From the NCBI GenBank assembly GCA_036250195.1, contig JAVHZZ010000006.1:77005369-77069368 (forward strand): DNA of 64,000 bases. Reading direction: 5' to 3'. The notes under the pieces are model-generated. The model had not been told where the DNA came from. It saw only the letters and a program-made list of their open reading frames with translations, and made no database searches. Each line of letters starts with the position of its first letter. Position 1 is the stretch's first letter. Below are positions 28,589-40,272 of this stretch, piece after piece. The DNA is from Mixophyes australis. Lineage: Eukaryota; Chordata; Amphibia; Anura; Limnodynastidae. The position numbers and the translations under genes are program-made.

Positions 28589-31389
28589 GCACAAACAATA
28601 TAAAGAAATGGTTAAAGAGTCTACTTACTCATATGTTGATTGCTGCAGCCTCTCTGCTCCTTCTCCCTTCAGCGGCGGCAGGAACATCAGCTGACAGGGG
28701 GAGGTGGCGGGTCTCATGATCGCAGCTGCGATCGCAATTGAGCAGCAGGGACGCGGAGAGGACCCTGGTGAGGACAATGGGCCTCCAGGTAAGCTCCGCC
28801 CACGTGTGAAAGGGGGTGTGGCTGTAAGGTAGCCGGGCCTACTTGTGGGCTAACTTTCCTCTCGCATAACAATTTAGTTCTGTAAACTGCAGATGAATTA
28901 GACCTAATTGTTGGCTATATATGGGCTGGTTGATGTTTTGGATCTGACGGGGGTACACTGTATTATTATTGGATGTGGCAACGCTCTTATTTCAAGGTTT
29001 AATCCCTCCTTGTGTTGCCAGAGGCGGCTGTTAGGGAATCCATGTTAAACCTCACGGCCCCTCTGTGACCTCAGTTAATTTATTCACTGCACTGAGCTGG
29101 GAGGGGGAGATTTAAAAGTGCTCAGTAGTTCCTGCACTGATCATACAGAGTGATTGGAATATGGGGTGGTATAATGGATGATGATAGGCCAAACCAAGTG
29201 TACTAAACCAGTGTCAGAAAACCCAGCAGTTATTAGGGCCACATAAAGCCTGGCATCAGCGCTGACACAACATAAAGCACATGCCCATGTCACATATACA
29301 CAGCATCTGAACTAAGCATACAATTTTTTTTTCCGGGAATGAAGGTTTTCCTCGATTTCAGATCCTTGTTTGGCGCGCAAAATCGAGACACGACTCCTTT
29401 TCAATCGGATCCCCGAGGTCGGACCTTATCAGATTTTAATCAATCTGAACAGCTCATCTCTAAATATATATATTATATATTCACAGGTGCATAACATGGG
29501 TGAGATTGCTAAGGTGTGTTAATTGAGAATAAAAGGATTGTGGGATTTGGTGGGTGGGGCTTCGACGCTGATGCTTCTGATGCTATTGTATGAATAGCAG
29601 TCGGATGATAGCCGGGGCTGGTGAGTTTAGTTACTGACAGGAAGCCGTGGTACATTTGATAATTATGTTAGTGTTGTGATGAAATAAAACAGCAACTTGC
29701 TAAGAAGACCGGAATAAGGAGTCACTCATTTGGTAATTCCTACTATATAAAGTATATATGAAAAATGTAAGTTTATCATACACTGGCAGGACATGGATAC
29801 CTAACCCAGAGTCCTAACCAGATGTTTCAGTCACCTCGGCAAGAGAGAACTCTGGTGCCCCACCTGTTGGAAGTAGATTCTTCCTCTCAATGGTGGCGCA
29901 GTTTAGTCATCCTAAGGCCGGATTGCGCTATCTACAAGTGCAATACGATTCTCCAACCCTATGCTGCACTCTCCTACCTGTTCTTGTATCTTTGACTACC
30001 TGATGCTGCTGCTGGTGCCTTAAAGCTCAGTTGAAGCTTGGCAAGATCTTGGAATGCTGGGGTCCTGTTTGGAACATAGTTAGTATTCACTACCTGGAAA
30101 GCAAAGCAGTGAGTGAACAATCTAGGTCTCCCTCCCCTGAAACCAACCAGTCATTAAATGAGTATTTTTTTTTGTTTTGTTTACTAAACAGGCCTCCTTC
30201 CACCCAATCAGCCAAAGGATTTAATTGGTAGCATACACATTTCATAAACATGCCTATTAATAGCACCCATGTTTAATCATTAGGCCTCCCCCTAACCAGC
30301 CCGACATTAAATTAATAGTGTTTCCACTTAATAAATAAATAAAACTCCTTCCTCCCGTCCAGCCCCAACATTAAATTAATAGCATTCCCATTTATTATAT
30401 GGATCTATTTCCCCCCCACAAATCCTGACATCAAATTAAAAGCTTAATAATTTACCCCACATTTAATAGCGACCATTACTGCTAATAAAGACATCACTGC
30501 CTACTTTAAAATATTGCCTATTTATTTTTATAGTTATATTTAATTACTTATTTTGTTTTATAATATTTATATAGTAAATCCTTACCTTTTCTCCAAGCTC
30601 GAGCACCCTGAACCCCTCCTGTTCTCTCCAGCCCTTTATCCCCCCAATATCTCTCAAACAACACCCCCCCAATTTTTTCTACAGCCCCTTCTGCCCCATT
30701 TTCTCCAGCACCTCTATCGTCTCTTGTTCACTCTGGCAACCTCCTCCTCACCCCCACTGTTTTCTCCAGCCCCCTCCCCCCATTTTCTCAAGCCAAGTCT
30801 CCACCCGTTCTCTCCAACCACCTCTCTCCCCCATCTCCATGGTGTAATGCAATTACCGCTTCTTCTTTTATCTTCTTGTCCACTTTTTCTTTCTTCTTTG
30901 CCTTCTTTCTTCCTTCCTGTCTCCTCTAGGCTCCTCTCCACTCCACTGACAGTGTTGTGATGTTACAACGCTGCAGGAAACCAGGAGCCATGCGCCCTTT
31001 CATCTTTTGCTGTCAGGTGCTGGAATGTGGTACTGCCCAAAGTCTGACCTATGGGGACATAGCAGTTGGGCCACCATGGGATTGGCTCCTGGGCTGTCAC
31101 TCAGCCTGCACTGGCCTCAATACGGCCCTGAGCTAATCTGTACAGTTTTGTATGTTTTTATTATCTGAGTTAAAGCTATTTTACACACACCTGTGTACTT
31201 ACATCCAGGTTGCTTGATAACTCCATGCATGTGTTGAAGAGTCACCAGCTGAGCGGATTTTCCACTCTGCCCAAGAAAATCTATTTTGATTGTTTGTGGG
31301 GCCACACGTACAATTCAAAAGTCATACAGTTTTGTCAAAAAACCAAAGCTTCATAAGTATGGCCAGCATTACAAACAGGAAGTCCAGTG
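28583..31389. other. Unit 1 spacer, no convincing gene
   Basis: The sequence 29320-29462 ends CAGCTCATCTCTA, like a decayed hAT terminus. 30240-30440 holds more of the AT-rich ~55-bp repeat. 30600-30930 is strongly pyrimidine-rich and ends CTTCCTGTCTCCTCTAGG, which resembles a splice acceptor, but no convincing exon follows. All parts have counterparts in unit 2 (about 57000-59826). Confidence 0.6.
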
Positions 31390-31512
31390 CAGTGGCAGAT
31401 CCAGAGAAGGGTAATCAGGCAATCGCTCCCCGCCCCCTAGCAGGTTGTGGCCGCACTCTGTGTAGATGTCTTTGTCAGCGGACCTCCTAAAAAAATTCTA
31501 GGTCTGCCCCTG
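31390..31512. mobile_element. Short hAT-type MITE (unit 1)
   Basis: The ends CAGTGGCAGATCCAGA and TTCTAGGTCTGCCCCTG are inverted repeats with a few mismatches. The flanks GTCCAGTG (31382-31389) and GTACATTG (31513-31520) match at six of eight positions. In unit 2 (59827-59943) the flanks match at seven of eight, supporting an old hAT MITE shared by both units. Confidence 0.75.
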
Positions 31513-31594
31513 GTACATTGTGCATATACAAAATTCTTCCTCTTTTAACCACAACAATTTATATCAAGTTCTTTAAACAAAATGTGTATATGCA

Positions 31595-32120
31595 CAGATA
31601 GCGGCCTCTTGGAAAAACTCCACACCGGCAACTCTCCAGATAGTCTGCAGTCGGATCTGGCATACTTACCAGATGGAACACATTACTAGCATACTGAGGG
31701 GCACCTCTGTCTCCTTCTATAAAGTCTGGTCTTCATGGGCCTTATATCATAATCAAGCTCCACTCCAGTTCTAGCAGGAATCTGAATATGGAATGGTGCT
31801 TCTAAACAAGTCTACTTCTTCTTTATTTGATATGGGAATCCTCAACCCCCCAACCCTTCCTCTGGTCCCTACATTCCTCCCCTTCTACTCATTACTCCCA
31901 TTCCCTCCATACCCTATAGTTCTGAAATGTTAAAAAAACATCTATGCTGTTCTGGATAATTACACAATTATCTTCTGAATATGATAGAACTATGAGAGTG
32001 TTTTTGTGTTCAGCTGTATGTAAACACGTGTTATTTTTATTGATTAACCTCTCGAGATTTTGTAATGCTTTTTATTGAAAAAAAAGATGTTCCTAATAAA
32101 AAGTTTATAAAAAAATAAAT
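31595..32120 (+). mobile_element. 5'-truncated LINE 3' end at the unit junction
   Basis: 526 bp are flanked by the perfect 15-bp duplication AAATGTGTATATGCA (31580-31594 and 32121-32135). It ends in an A-rich tail (AAAAAAATAAATAA). A forward frame at its start reads like the C-terminal end of an L1-type ORF2 (IWHTYQMEHITSILRGTSVS), with frameshifts. Removing it joins the end of unit 1 to the start of unit 2 without a gap, so it entered after the tandem duplication. Confidence 0.85.
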
Positions 32121-32370
32121 AAATGTGTATATGCATATACTTTAAGAAAGACAATGCATAATGACATACTGCTGTAATTTTGTCATGCCAGGGCTGCTCT
32201 GGGAGACCCGGCGAAGACCCCACTCCTACACAAAGGGCCTGATTCATTAATCAACTTAAATTAAGAGGTTTCTTATTTAAGTCTCCTGGACAAAACCATG
32301 GTACAATGCAAGGGGTGAAAATTAGTTTTCTGTTTTGCACATAAATTAAATACTGACTGTTTTTTCATGT

Positions 32371-32671
32371 AATTTTTCTGGCTGTCAAAAGTCATATTTG
32401 TTAGCCGTATCTATCTAATACAATATTTTGCACTACAAGTGCTTTGGGGTGTCCCATATTCCCCAGTGTTTTACACTAGTTTTTCTGGCTGTCAAAAGTC
32501 ATATTTGTCAGCAATATCTATCTAATACAATATTTTTCACTACAAGTGCTTTGGGGTGTCCAATATTCCCCAGTGTTTTACACTAATTTTTCTGGCTGTC
32601 AAAAGTCATATTTGTCAGCAGTATCTATCTAATACAATATTTTGCACTACAAGTGCTTTGGGCTCATTAAA
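32371..32671. repeat. Three 107-bp repeats in the hAT-B copy 2 leader
   Basis: Units start near 32378, 32485 and 32592 with CTGGCTGTCAAAAGTCATAT and carry TGCACTACAAGTGCTTTGGG and CCCCAGTGTTTTACACTA. They correspond to the 100-bp array of the intact hAT-B (45921-47710, opposite strand), but with different sequence between the shared blocks. Confidence 0.85.
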
Positions 32672-34627
32672 ATGGATTCAAAGCAGTCCACATATGAGCA
32701 GAATCAGCAGGCAGGTACTGGCACCAGTCCTGTTGGTAGTGTTACCAGTACTTCATATGGTAAAGCCGATGTAAAAGTACATAGTCTTTTTAAATCAGGG
32801 AAAAAAACACACACCCAAAAAAATTTTCCCGTGTTGAAGCGAAAAAGGAGTGTAACTGAGGAAAAGTTAACTGCCGCTAAAAAAAAAATGCCAACATGCC
32901 ATTCTACACACGCAGTGGCAAAGAAAGAATGAGGCCTCCGCCTTTCTCTATTAGTGGCAGGTCAAAAAATTTTACTGAGCCTTCTTCTTGTACGGTCTCT
33001 CGTGACCAAGCAAGACCAAGTAATTTGGAGTCTAAAAGTGGTGCACAACTACTGTTATGCGTGAAAGCCGAGCTGCAAGAAAACAGTAAGGCATTAGAGG
33101 ACAATGTATGCTCTGAATCAGAAATGACACCAATCCCCAACAGTGGTATGTCTAATCGTGAGCATTCTGTTTGTGTACCCATGAAGGAGGGCCCTTTCAG
33201 CAGTTCTGCTGATGTGTGCCTGAACAGCTTGAGTGTAGCCGGTGATACAAAAATTGAGGATGCCACTTTGGAATTAGAAGAGGATGAGGGGGAGATTTGT
33301 GTAGGCGACGAGGGCGCTAATGAGGATGTTGATGAGGATGAGGTTGTTTGTGTAAGTCCTGCACCAGTGGCAGCAGTTCGGGCACGTGACAAGAAAAAGG
33401 CCATTGTCACGCCTGGGCATGAAACAAAAAAATCCACTTCTTATGTGTGGAATTATTTCTACCCAAATTCAGTTGAGGGAGGGACCTTAGCCATCTTGGA
33501 AGTTCGTCTATGTTACGCCATTTGATGAGAGTTCATGGCAAAGTGTTGGGAAAAGCTGAAAGTTCTTCCAAAAAAATTACAAGCACTCCATCATCAGCTA
33601 GGACCCTTCGGTCACCGACATCCCGACGGCTACAGAATACACCCACAACACCATCCTCATCAATATCCTCAGTAGCGCTCGGAGTTAGCCCTGCATCCCA
33701 CTTAGTAAGGCTGGATGACTCCTGCACTATAATTGATTCCTCTGAAGAAAGCGTTAGTCGCACTGCTGCTGCTATTGCTGCCTCGAGGGGTGAATCGTCA
33801 GCCCAGAGGAAGGCCAAGAAAAAGATCAATCCTACATTTCAACAATTAAATGTGAAACAATCATTTGCTAGGGGAAGCAAATATGACAGCAGTCACCCAG
33901 TCGCCAAGCGAAGCACAGACGCCATGGCTGCCATGTTCGTGTTAGATCTGCGTTCAATATCCACAAGAAAGGCAGCTGGTTTTTCACAGTTAACTGAGGT
34001 TTTGTGTCCGCGTTACAGAATTCCATCACGACACCATTTTTCCCGCAAAGCTATTCCACAGCTATACCAAAAAGTGTGTACAAATGTAGAGATTGAGCTA
34101 AAAAATGCCATTCTGCCCACTGTCCACTTAACCACAGATATGTGGACAAGTGGAAGTGGAAAACCAAAGACTATATGACTGTGACAGCCCACTGGGTTGG
34201 TCATTCGCCTTTATCAGCAGGAACAGCAGCAGCATGTACACCACTACGTAACATTTGTCACAGGCAGGCCACTCTTTGTATCACCAGCTTCACTAACAGG
34301 CATACAGTTGACAATTTGTTATGCAAACTAAGAGATGTGATTGATACATGGCTTATACCACTTGGACTATCCCCAGGATATGTCATTTCTGATAATGCCA
34401 ACAATATAGAGCTAGTATTACAGCTGGGTGAATTCCATTGAGTAGGTTGTGTGTTGGAGAGCTCCTACAGACCCAGTATAGTACCTTCGTTTGATCCAGC
34501 AGGGATGGAGGATCCTTGGGGAGGCGAGGAGGAAAGCCCCCAGTCTTCCGGGCCTATTCCACCTGCAGATAATGTGATCTCCGGGGTAAATTATTCCCAT
34601 CTGTAGCTTCAAAACATCTTAGCCAGC

Positions 34628-35872
34628 ATGGTTGATGACCCCTCTAGCAAGGAAATCTGCAGTCAAGCTTCCAGCCTTATTGCGGATGCCCTCCCCCCAA
34701 GCAACATTACAGGGGAGATCTTGGGGCCACTGGCTATGACCTTGGGTGAGGAATGCTTCCCCTGCATGAACTTGAATACAGGGGAGACTGTATCTGAGGA
34801 CCCATCCCATGTACAGGCCCTAGTGAGGCAACTAGGTGCCGGCATTGGACTCCCGCCTGTGAAGTTAAACATGGTGGGGCAAGTGAATGAAGCCAATGTG
34901 GTCCCAGTGACTATGCAACTGGGGACCACAATAGATCCGTCTGTGCCGCTTAACATGTCGGACTCCTATCCGAGTGGTGCAAGTGTACAAGTCCCGGTGC
35001 CTACACAACAAAGGACCGTGGGAGGCGCGTCTGTGCCGTTTAACATGTCGGACTCCTTTCAGAGTGGTGCAAATGAGCAAGTCCCAGTGTCTACACAACC
35101 AAGGACCGTGGGAGGCCCGACTGTGCAATCTAACATGCCGGACTCCCCAGCATCCGTGGTACCGCCTGATGAGACCCGTGAAATTACAACTGGTGTGGGC
35201 GATCCGGAGTTACCGCAAGCAGAAACCCGGGACAGCCTGTCAGTGGATCACGCCGTGACCCGTGGAGAGAAACCTCTTGTTGCTGAAGTGGATCCTGGTA
35301 GTGTTGACTTACCAGAGCCAAAGGGAGAGATCGAGGAGCCGATTACCAGGGAACGTCAAGAGGGGCAGATCGCTGATATAGCGAGGATGAAAAGACAAAT
35401 ATCTGCACTGAAAAAAAAGAGCAATCGGGCTTTTAGCAAGGATAGAGTAGTTATGCGTTTAGAGATAGAGGAACTTTTGGCTAATTTGTTACTGAAAGAA
35501 CAAAATCTGCAATGCCTGACTGAGCAACTACGATGCATGGAGTCCTGTAATGTGGATGCCTCGGCCGGTGATCAATCATGCTTACCTGCAAACCCGGTGA
35601 TGAATACTCCTATTGATGCGGGGATAGACTCTCTGTATGATAAAATCAGGAGGCAGGAGGGGGAGCCGCCCGTGAAGGAACCCGTAGGGGCTGTAGTTGA
35701 TGCTGGGGTGGTTGTTGCATCGGCCGTAGCTACTGTGGATGGTTCGGCGGTCTTACCTCTGGCGTCACTTCCGGTCATGGCTGGCAGTCCTGATCCGGGT
35801 ATCCCGAGGCCCGAGGCTGAGGGTGGATACAGTAGCCTCAGGCTCCTCTCTCCAGGAGGCAGGTATGAATGA
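34628..35872 (+). CDS. LINE ORF1-like protein (414 codons)
   Basis: This uninterrupted frame from ATG has low-complexity Val/Pro-rich repeats of pattern MSDSxxSGAxxQVPVxTQxRTVGG (about residues 105-170), then a charged segment predicted to be a coiled coil (about 245-305, RMKRQISALKKKSNRAFSKD, RLEIEELLANLLLKEQ). ORF1 proteins of L1-type elements bind RNA and chaperone integration. No zinc knuckle or RRM is recognised. Its C-terminal end may be affected by the deletion that joins it to the RT region 15 bp downstream. Confidence 0.7.
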   Translation: MVDDPSSKEICSQASSLIADALPPSNITGEILGPLAMTLGEECFPCMNLNTGETVSEDPSHVQALVRQLGAGIGLPPVKLNMVGQVNEANVVPVTMQLGTTIDPSVPLNMSDSYPSGASVQVPVPTQQRTVGGASVPFNMSDSFQSGANEQVPVSTQPRTVGGPTVQSNMPDSPASVVPPDETREITTGVGDPELPQAETRDSLSVDHAVTRGEKPLVAEVDPGSVDLPEPKGEIEEPITRERQEGQIADIARMKRQISALKKKSNRAFSKDRVVMRLEIEELLANLLLKEQNLQCLTEQLRCMESCNVDASAGDQSCLPANPVMNTPIDAGIDSLYDKIRRQEGEPPVKEPVGAVVDAGVVVASAVATVDGSAVLPLASLPVMAGSPDPGIPRPEAEGGYSSLRLLSPGGRYE

Positions 35873-35884
35873 AATGTGTAAAAG

Positions 35885-37858
35885 ATGGACCGGTTTTTGA
35901 GGGAGACTCCTGGCCTTGAAGCTCTTAGCGGCTCGCTTGAGTCCTTGGGCAGTGAGATAACGGTGGACGAGGTCAGGATGGCAATAGATGGGTTATCTAT
36001 CAAGAAAGCCCCAGGCCAAGATGGTCTTACGTCTGAGTTCTTTAAAACCTTTGGGGACATCCTGGCTCCGCGCCTCATGGAGGTGTTTAATAAGAGCCTG
36101 GGTAGAGGTTTATTACCTACCTCCATGAGGGTTGCTGCCCTTATTTTGTTGTCCAAGGGGAAAGATCAGTCGTGTGTTGAGAACTGGTGCCCCATCGCTC
36201 TTCTCAATACCGCCAGAAAGATTACTTTTTAATAGAGTGATGCAGGTTTCCGGCCGGTTGCTCTCTCCTTCTCAGCATTGCACTGTGAAGGGTCGAAGCA
36301 CTTTCAGTGCTGTCCTGGTGGTGCAGGTGGCCTTTGAGCGGTGTCTTGCAGAGAGGTGGAGGAAGTACATTTTAGCATTAGATCAGTCGAAGGCCTTTGA
36401 TAGGGTAAATCATGAGTACCTTTGGGCTTTGCTTCTGTGGTATGGTCTTCCGGTCCGGGTGGTGAATTTGCTCCGTACTATTTACAGACAAGCCGAGAAC
36501 TTCCCTCTTGTGAATGGTTGGGTCCATCCTTTGAGGTGAGCTCTGGAGTAAGGCAGGGTTGCACCCTGAGCCCCCTCCTGTATGTGTTCGCCATAGATCC
36601 CTTCATCCGAAGGGTTGATGGCGGCTCGTTGGGGGGAGTGCTGTTGGGTCCGGAGTGTCTTTTGAAGGTAGTTGCCTACGCTGACGATGTTACTGTTGTC
36701 TTTTTGAGTTCTGCAGAAGCAATAGAGGTAACAACTCTGGTCTGCGGGTATTCCGAGGCCAATGGCTCGTTAGCAAACCAGGAAAAGAGTAAAGTTTTCT
36801 GGATGGGGGAGGAGAGTTGTGAATTCAGCCTTCCAGACAGTCTCCCCCGGGTTAGTTAAAAGATCAAAATTTTAGGGATTCAATTCGGCCCTGGCGATTA
36901 TGCCAAGCAAAATTGGGAACTTAGGCTGGAGGAAGCTTCCCGGAAGGTAGGAAGCTGGAAGAGGTGGAAACATTCTCTCCGGGAAAGGGTGGACCTGGTC
37001 AAGACCTTCCCAATCCCGGTTTTCCTGTACATCAGCTATGTGTGCCTTCTGCCGGAGTCTTTATGGTCTAGGGTTTATGCAGTTTTCTTCCAGTTGCTCT
37101 GGGGGAATAGGCTAAACCTGGTCAGGCGGGCTGTGACCTATCGGCCGAGGAAGGATGGTGGCCTGGGCATGATTAACCCAGTGCTTTTCTTCATCACAAC
37201 TTTTTTAAAGTTGCACCTGAGCAGTCTCCTAGTTGGGACCCCTCCTCAGTGGGTGGGTGGTTTCAGGGTTTGGGTGGATCCCTTCCTTAGAGCATGGTAT
37301 GGGGGAGGCATGGTGAAAAGCTTCCGGGTCCGGCATGGGTATCTCTCAGCCTACGTTTCCTTGGAATTGAAGGTGACAAGGCGTTGGGGCCTGGGGGCGG
37401 GGGAAGTCGGGAGCTCTTCTAGAAGGGAGCTGGAGAAGAGAGTCTTGCACTCCCATTTCTGGATCCCGCTGTCACTGAGGGACTGCCCAGGTGATGTGAG
37501 TTCTGTGGGGCTTTCCCTGATCAATTCGGGGAGAATCCCATTGAAGCTTTTGGATATTGCCTGGCTTTCCTTTCAAGGGAGACTCTACGTGAAAGGGAAT
37601 CTCAAGTATAGAAATGCTGATGATCGTGGCTGCCCACGGGAGGAGTGTCTAGGGGTGGAGGAGACTATGGTCCATTTCTTGCTTCAGTGTCCCTTTAACG
37701 TAGAGGTTTATGAAAGAGTCTCCGAGTCCTTGGGGATCCCCTGCCTTTCGGGGAATAGTTACCCTGAATTGGTTTACGGGGTATTCAACGCCAGTTGGGG
37801 GGCTTCTGATTTCTGTACCCTTTTTTTAGTCAGTTTAGTGGTTAGATATTTCACGTGA
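35885..37858 (+). pseudogene. LINE ORF2, RT and C-terminal regions, broken
   Basis: The reverse transcriptase is split over several frames: 35885-36232 (KAPGQDGLTSEFF), 36200-36539 (ALDQSKAFDRVNH, motif A), 36500-36859 (SGVRQGCTLSPLLYV and YADD, motifs B and C), and 36865-37858 (thumb and C-terminal region with CPREEC, then HFLLQC). Frameshifts fall near 36215 and 36535, and a stop near 36858. No endonuclease domain precedes it. An ORF2 protein would nick and reverse-transcribe at the target; this copy cannot. Confidence 0.88.
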
Positions 37859-38411
37859 AATGCACAGTGTCAGGTGTCCATCAGACATAAAATCCTTCCT
37901 TGTGAAGTGGTGACGGGTGACATTCTCCACGAGGTGTGGAAACTGAGGGATATGGAAGGACGTCGGATGAACAATGCCAACTGGCTCAGACTCTGGCAGG
38001 GTCTGAGACCTCCGAAGGGAGGTCAAAGTCCGGCGCTTTCTCCTTTCTAAATGGCTTTCCTTCCTATTCTTTCACCCCCTAGATTTTGATGGTTAAGTGT
38101 TTGTTTATTTTTTTCAAGTATGACTTAGCATGCATCTACAGCTTGCTTCTTTGTGGTGGGTAAGTGTATTTGTGAATTTGTATTTGGATGAGTTACGGTT
38201 TAGTGGTGGCACCCTTTTCTCTTTTTATGGGGGTTTTATGTTTTTATATATTTATATATGTATTTATAGTCCTATTTATATTGCCGGACTCTGTCTGAGC
38301 TTGGATAGCAGATCTCCAGTGCCTTACTTTGTGGTTTGTGATTTTATAAAAAAGTGGTGCAACCTTTTTGTAATATTTCTGTATGCTTATGTCACAAGAC
38401 TTAATAAAAAT
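37859..38411 (+). other. LINE 3' region
   Basis: After the ORF2 remnant the frame decays; a related frame can be followed a little further (HKILPCEVVTGDI, then WLRLWQGLRPP). An AT-rich 3' untranslated region follows, ending TCACAAGACTTAATAAAAAT at the duplication. No gene is seen. Confidence 0.65.
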
Positions 38412-39712
38412 ATTTCCATCACATTCCCTGTTTTGCTGACAACATCAATTTGGTGGTGCAAAGCTTCCTAAGAAACAACCGTGAGGTGCAGGAGATGCTT
38501 TCGGTGACCCGCAAAATTTCAGGCCATTTCAGGCATTCTGCCACAGCATGTTGGAGATTGCAGCAGCTGCAAGAACAGTTTAACTTGCCCTGCCACCAAC
38601 TTAAGCAAGAGGTGTTAACTAGGTGGAATTCCACCCTGTACATGTTTCAGAGGATGGAGGAACAGTGCAAAGCCATCCAAGCGTATTGCACAAGCCATGA
38701 CATGGAAAAGAGGGGGGATGTATTTCACTCTTGTACAGTGGGGAATCCTTTCAGTGCTGTGCAAGGTGCTGGATCCATTTGAAGTTGTGACGTGTGAAGT
38801 GAGTGCAGACTCTGCTAGCTTCAGCCAAGTCATTCCTTTAATTAGACTATAGGAAAAGCAGTTGAGAAACTGAAGGAGGAGATGAAAGCAAGCAATTCCG
38901 CAAAGTATGTTGGAAATGTAGATCAAGTACTTAATTCGCTTCACAATGAACCTCGAGTTATTAAGATCTTGAGCTCGAATCAGTACGTTTTGGCCACTGT
39001 GCTTGATCCAAGGTTTAAGACCTACATTGAGTCTTTGCTTCGAAATGACCGAGATGTGAAATTTTGCAAGGAGCTATTGCTCAGCAAGTTGTCCACTGAA
39101 CTGGGCCTTGGCTTGACGACCTGTCCTCCTTTAGTTTCTCAAGCAGCTGCTGCTCGTAAAAAATTAAATTTTCCAAAAAGAAGCAGGGAAGACACAAGGG
39201 GCAGACCAGAGCAGTTTAACATCTGGGCTGGTTTGAAGGATTTTACAAAAAAAATGTGTGACCTTGCCCATAACTCCATCCAATACGAGTATTAACATGC
39301 AAAGGATGGTGGAGGATTATTTTCAAGAGGTAATTGATATGGAAATGTCAGACAATCCCTTTTCTTACTGGGAAGAAAAGCAGGCCATTTGGAAACCCAT
39401 GTTCAAACTTGCTTTGCAATACCTAAGCTGCCCGCCCTCCATTGTGTACTCTGAACGTGTATTCAGTACAGCCGGGAACTCCGTAGAAGGTTAATTCCAA
39501 AAAATGTGGAGAAAATGATGTTTATAAAAATAAACTACATCTTCCACGAGGAAGGCCTTCACCATCAAAGACATCCAAGCACTGACTGTTCTCTAATGGC
39601 GGATACAAGCGGCGATGAATTGATAGTCTGTGATGATGACGTATACACTGATGAGGGTGAGGATGAAGCTGAAGATGATGAGGATAATTTTTTTTTAACA
39701 CTTTCTATTTAA

Positions 39713-40264
39713 ATGTAGGGTGCAATCAACCCCCAAAGAGGAAAGGGACTTAGGGTATTTCTATACCACGTACCGTCTTGAAAGGCTGCTGTTTTGGCAA
39801 TTTCTCATTAAGGGTAGGGTGTCATACACAGACTGACCCCAAACTGGCTTTGTCCATTTCAATTAATATTGTACAGTCTATAACGGCTGAATTTTTTAGT
39901 ATTTTCTACAAGTGGAGGGGGGGCTAGAGAGACAGAAACCAAACTGCCTTTGTCCATTTCTATTTATATTGTACAATCTATAACAAATTAATTTTTTAGC
40001 ATTTTCTACAAGTGGAGGGGGCCTAGAGAGACAGAAACCAAACTGCATTTGTCCATTTCTTTAGATATATACACCCAAAGACAATGGCTGCATTGCCAAT
40101 ATGCATAGATGTAGAGGAAGACAATCTGGTTTGTGTGTAGAATTAATGATGGCCTACCAGGAATTAAACTGTTTTTTTCATAATTATATAGCTTTACAAT
40201 TACATTACTTATCCAAGAAACAGGTGGAGCACTAAATTCGGTTAGTTTATGCCCAAAAACATTG
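39713..40264. repeat. hAT-B copy 2, 3' sub-terminal repeats
   Basis: Decayed ~100-bp repeats with TAATATTGTACAGTCTATAA, CTACAAGTGGAGGGGG and CTAGAGAGACAGAAACCAAA occur from about 39830 to 40080. They are the inverted counterpart of 42037-42760 in the intact hAT-B. Unique 3' sequence follows to the derivative's target site. Confidence 0.8.
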
Positions 40265-40272
40265 ATTTTTAA

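Larger units (their letters stand above)
13120..31594 (+). repeat. Tandem segmental duplication, unit 1
   Basis: After removal of hAT-A, this ~10.7 kb matches 32121-60018 in the same order and orientation, including shared MITEs, the X-box ORF, minisatellites and unique spacer. Its start (ATGCATATAGTTTAGG) is continuous with the end of the same unit (AAATGTGTATATGCA, 31580-31594). Unit 2 begins again at exactly that sequence after a LINE insertion. By eye most stretches differ by only a few percent. Confidence 0.92.
34439..38411 (+). mobile_element. Tx1/L1-like LINE inserted in hAT-B copy 2
   Basis: 3,973 bp are flanked by near-identical 8-bp repeats, AATTCCAT (34431-34438) and ATTTCCAT (38412-38419), and end in TTAATAAAAA. 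It carries ORF1 (34628-35872) and a broken ORF2 RT region (35885-37858). The endonuclease part is absent: the sequence passes from ORF1 straight to the RT region that in the second copy starts at 63568. The RT style (RQGCTLSPLLY, YADD, C-terminal CPREEC with HFLLQC) fits the Tx1 branch of the L1 group known from Xenopus. Confidence 0.85.
32672..39712 (+). pseudogene. hAT-B transposase pseudogene (copy 2)
   Basis: It parallels the intact hAT-B transposase from the ATG at 32672 to an acidic tail. It is broken by frameshifts near 32890, 33500, 34170, 38770 and 39270, a LINE at 34439-38411, and small deletions. One deletion near 33470 removes the zinc-binding cysteines of the BED finger. The segments are 32672-33480 (N-terminus), 33510-34435 (core with TTDMWTSG and ISDNANN) and 38420-39712 (FRHSA, the RW block, SERVFS). 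The post-LINE part continues exactly where the pre-LINE part stops. No function is expected. Confidence 0.92.

Noticed and set aside
30553..30960. 135-codon Pro/Ser/Leu-rich frame
   Set aside because: It lies in a pyrimidine-rich tract; the unit 2 counterpart is frameshifted and no domain is recognisable.
37835..38471. Small frames in the LINE 3' end
   Set aside because: They are untranslated or decayed ORF2 sequence, not separate genes.
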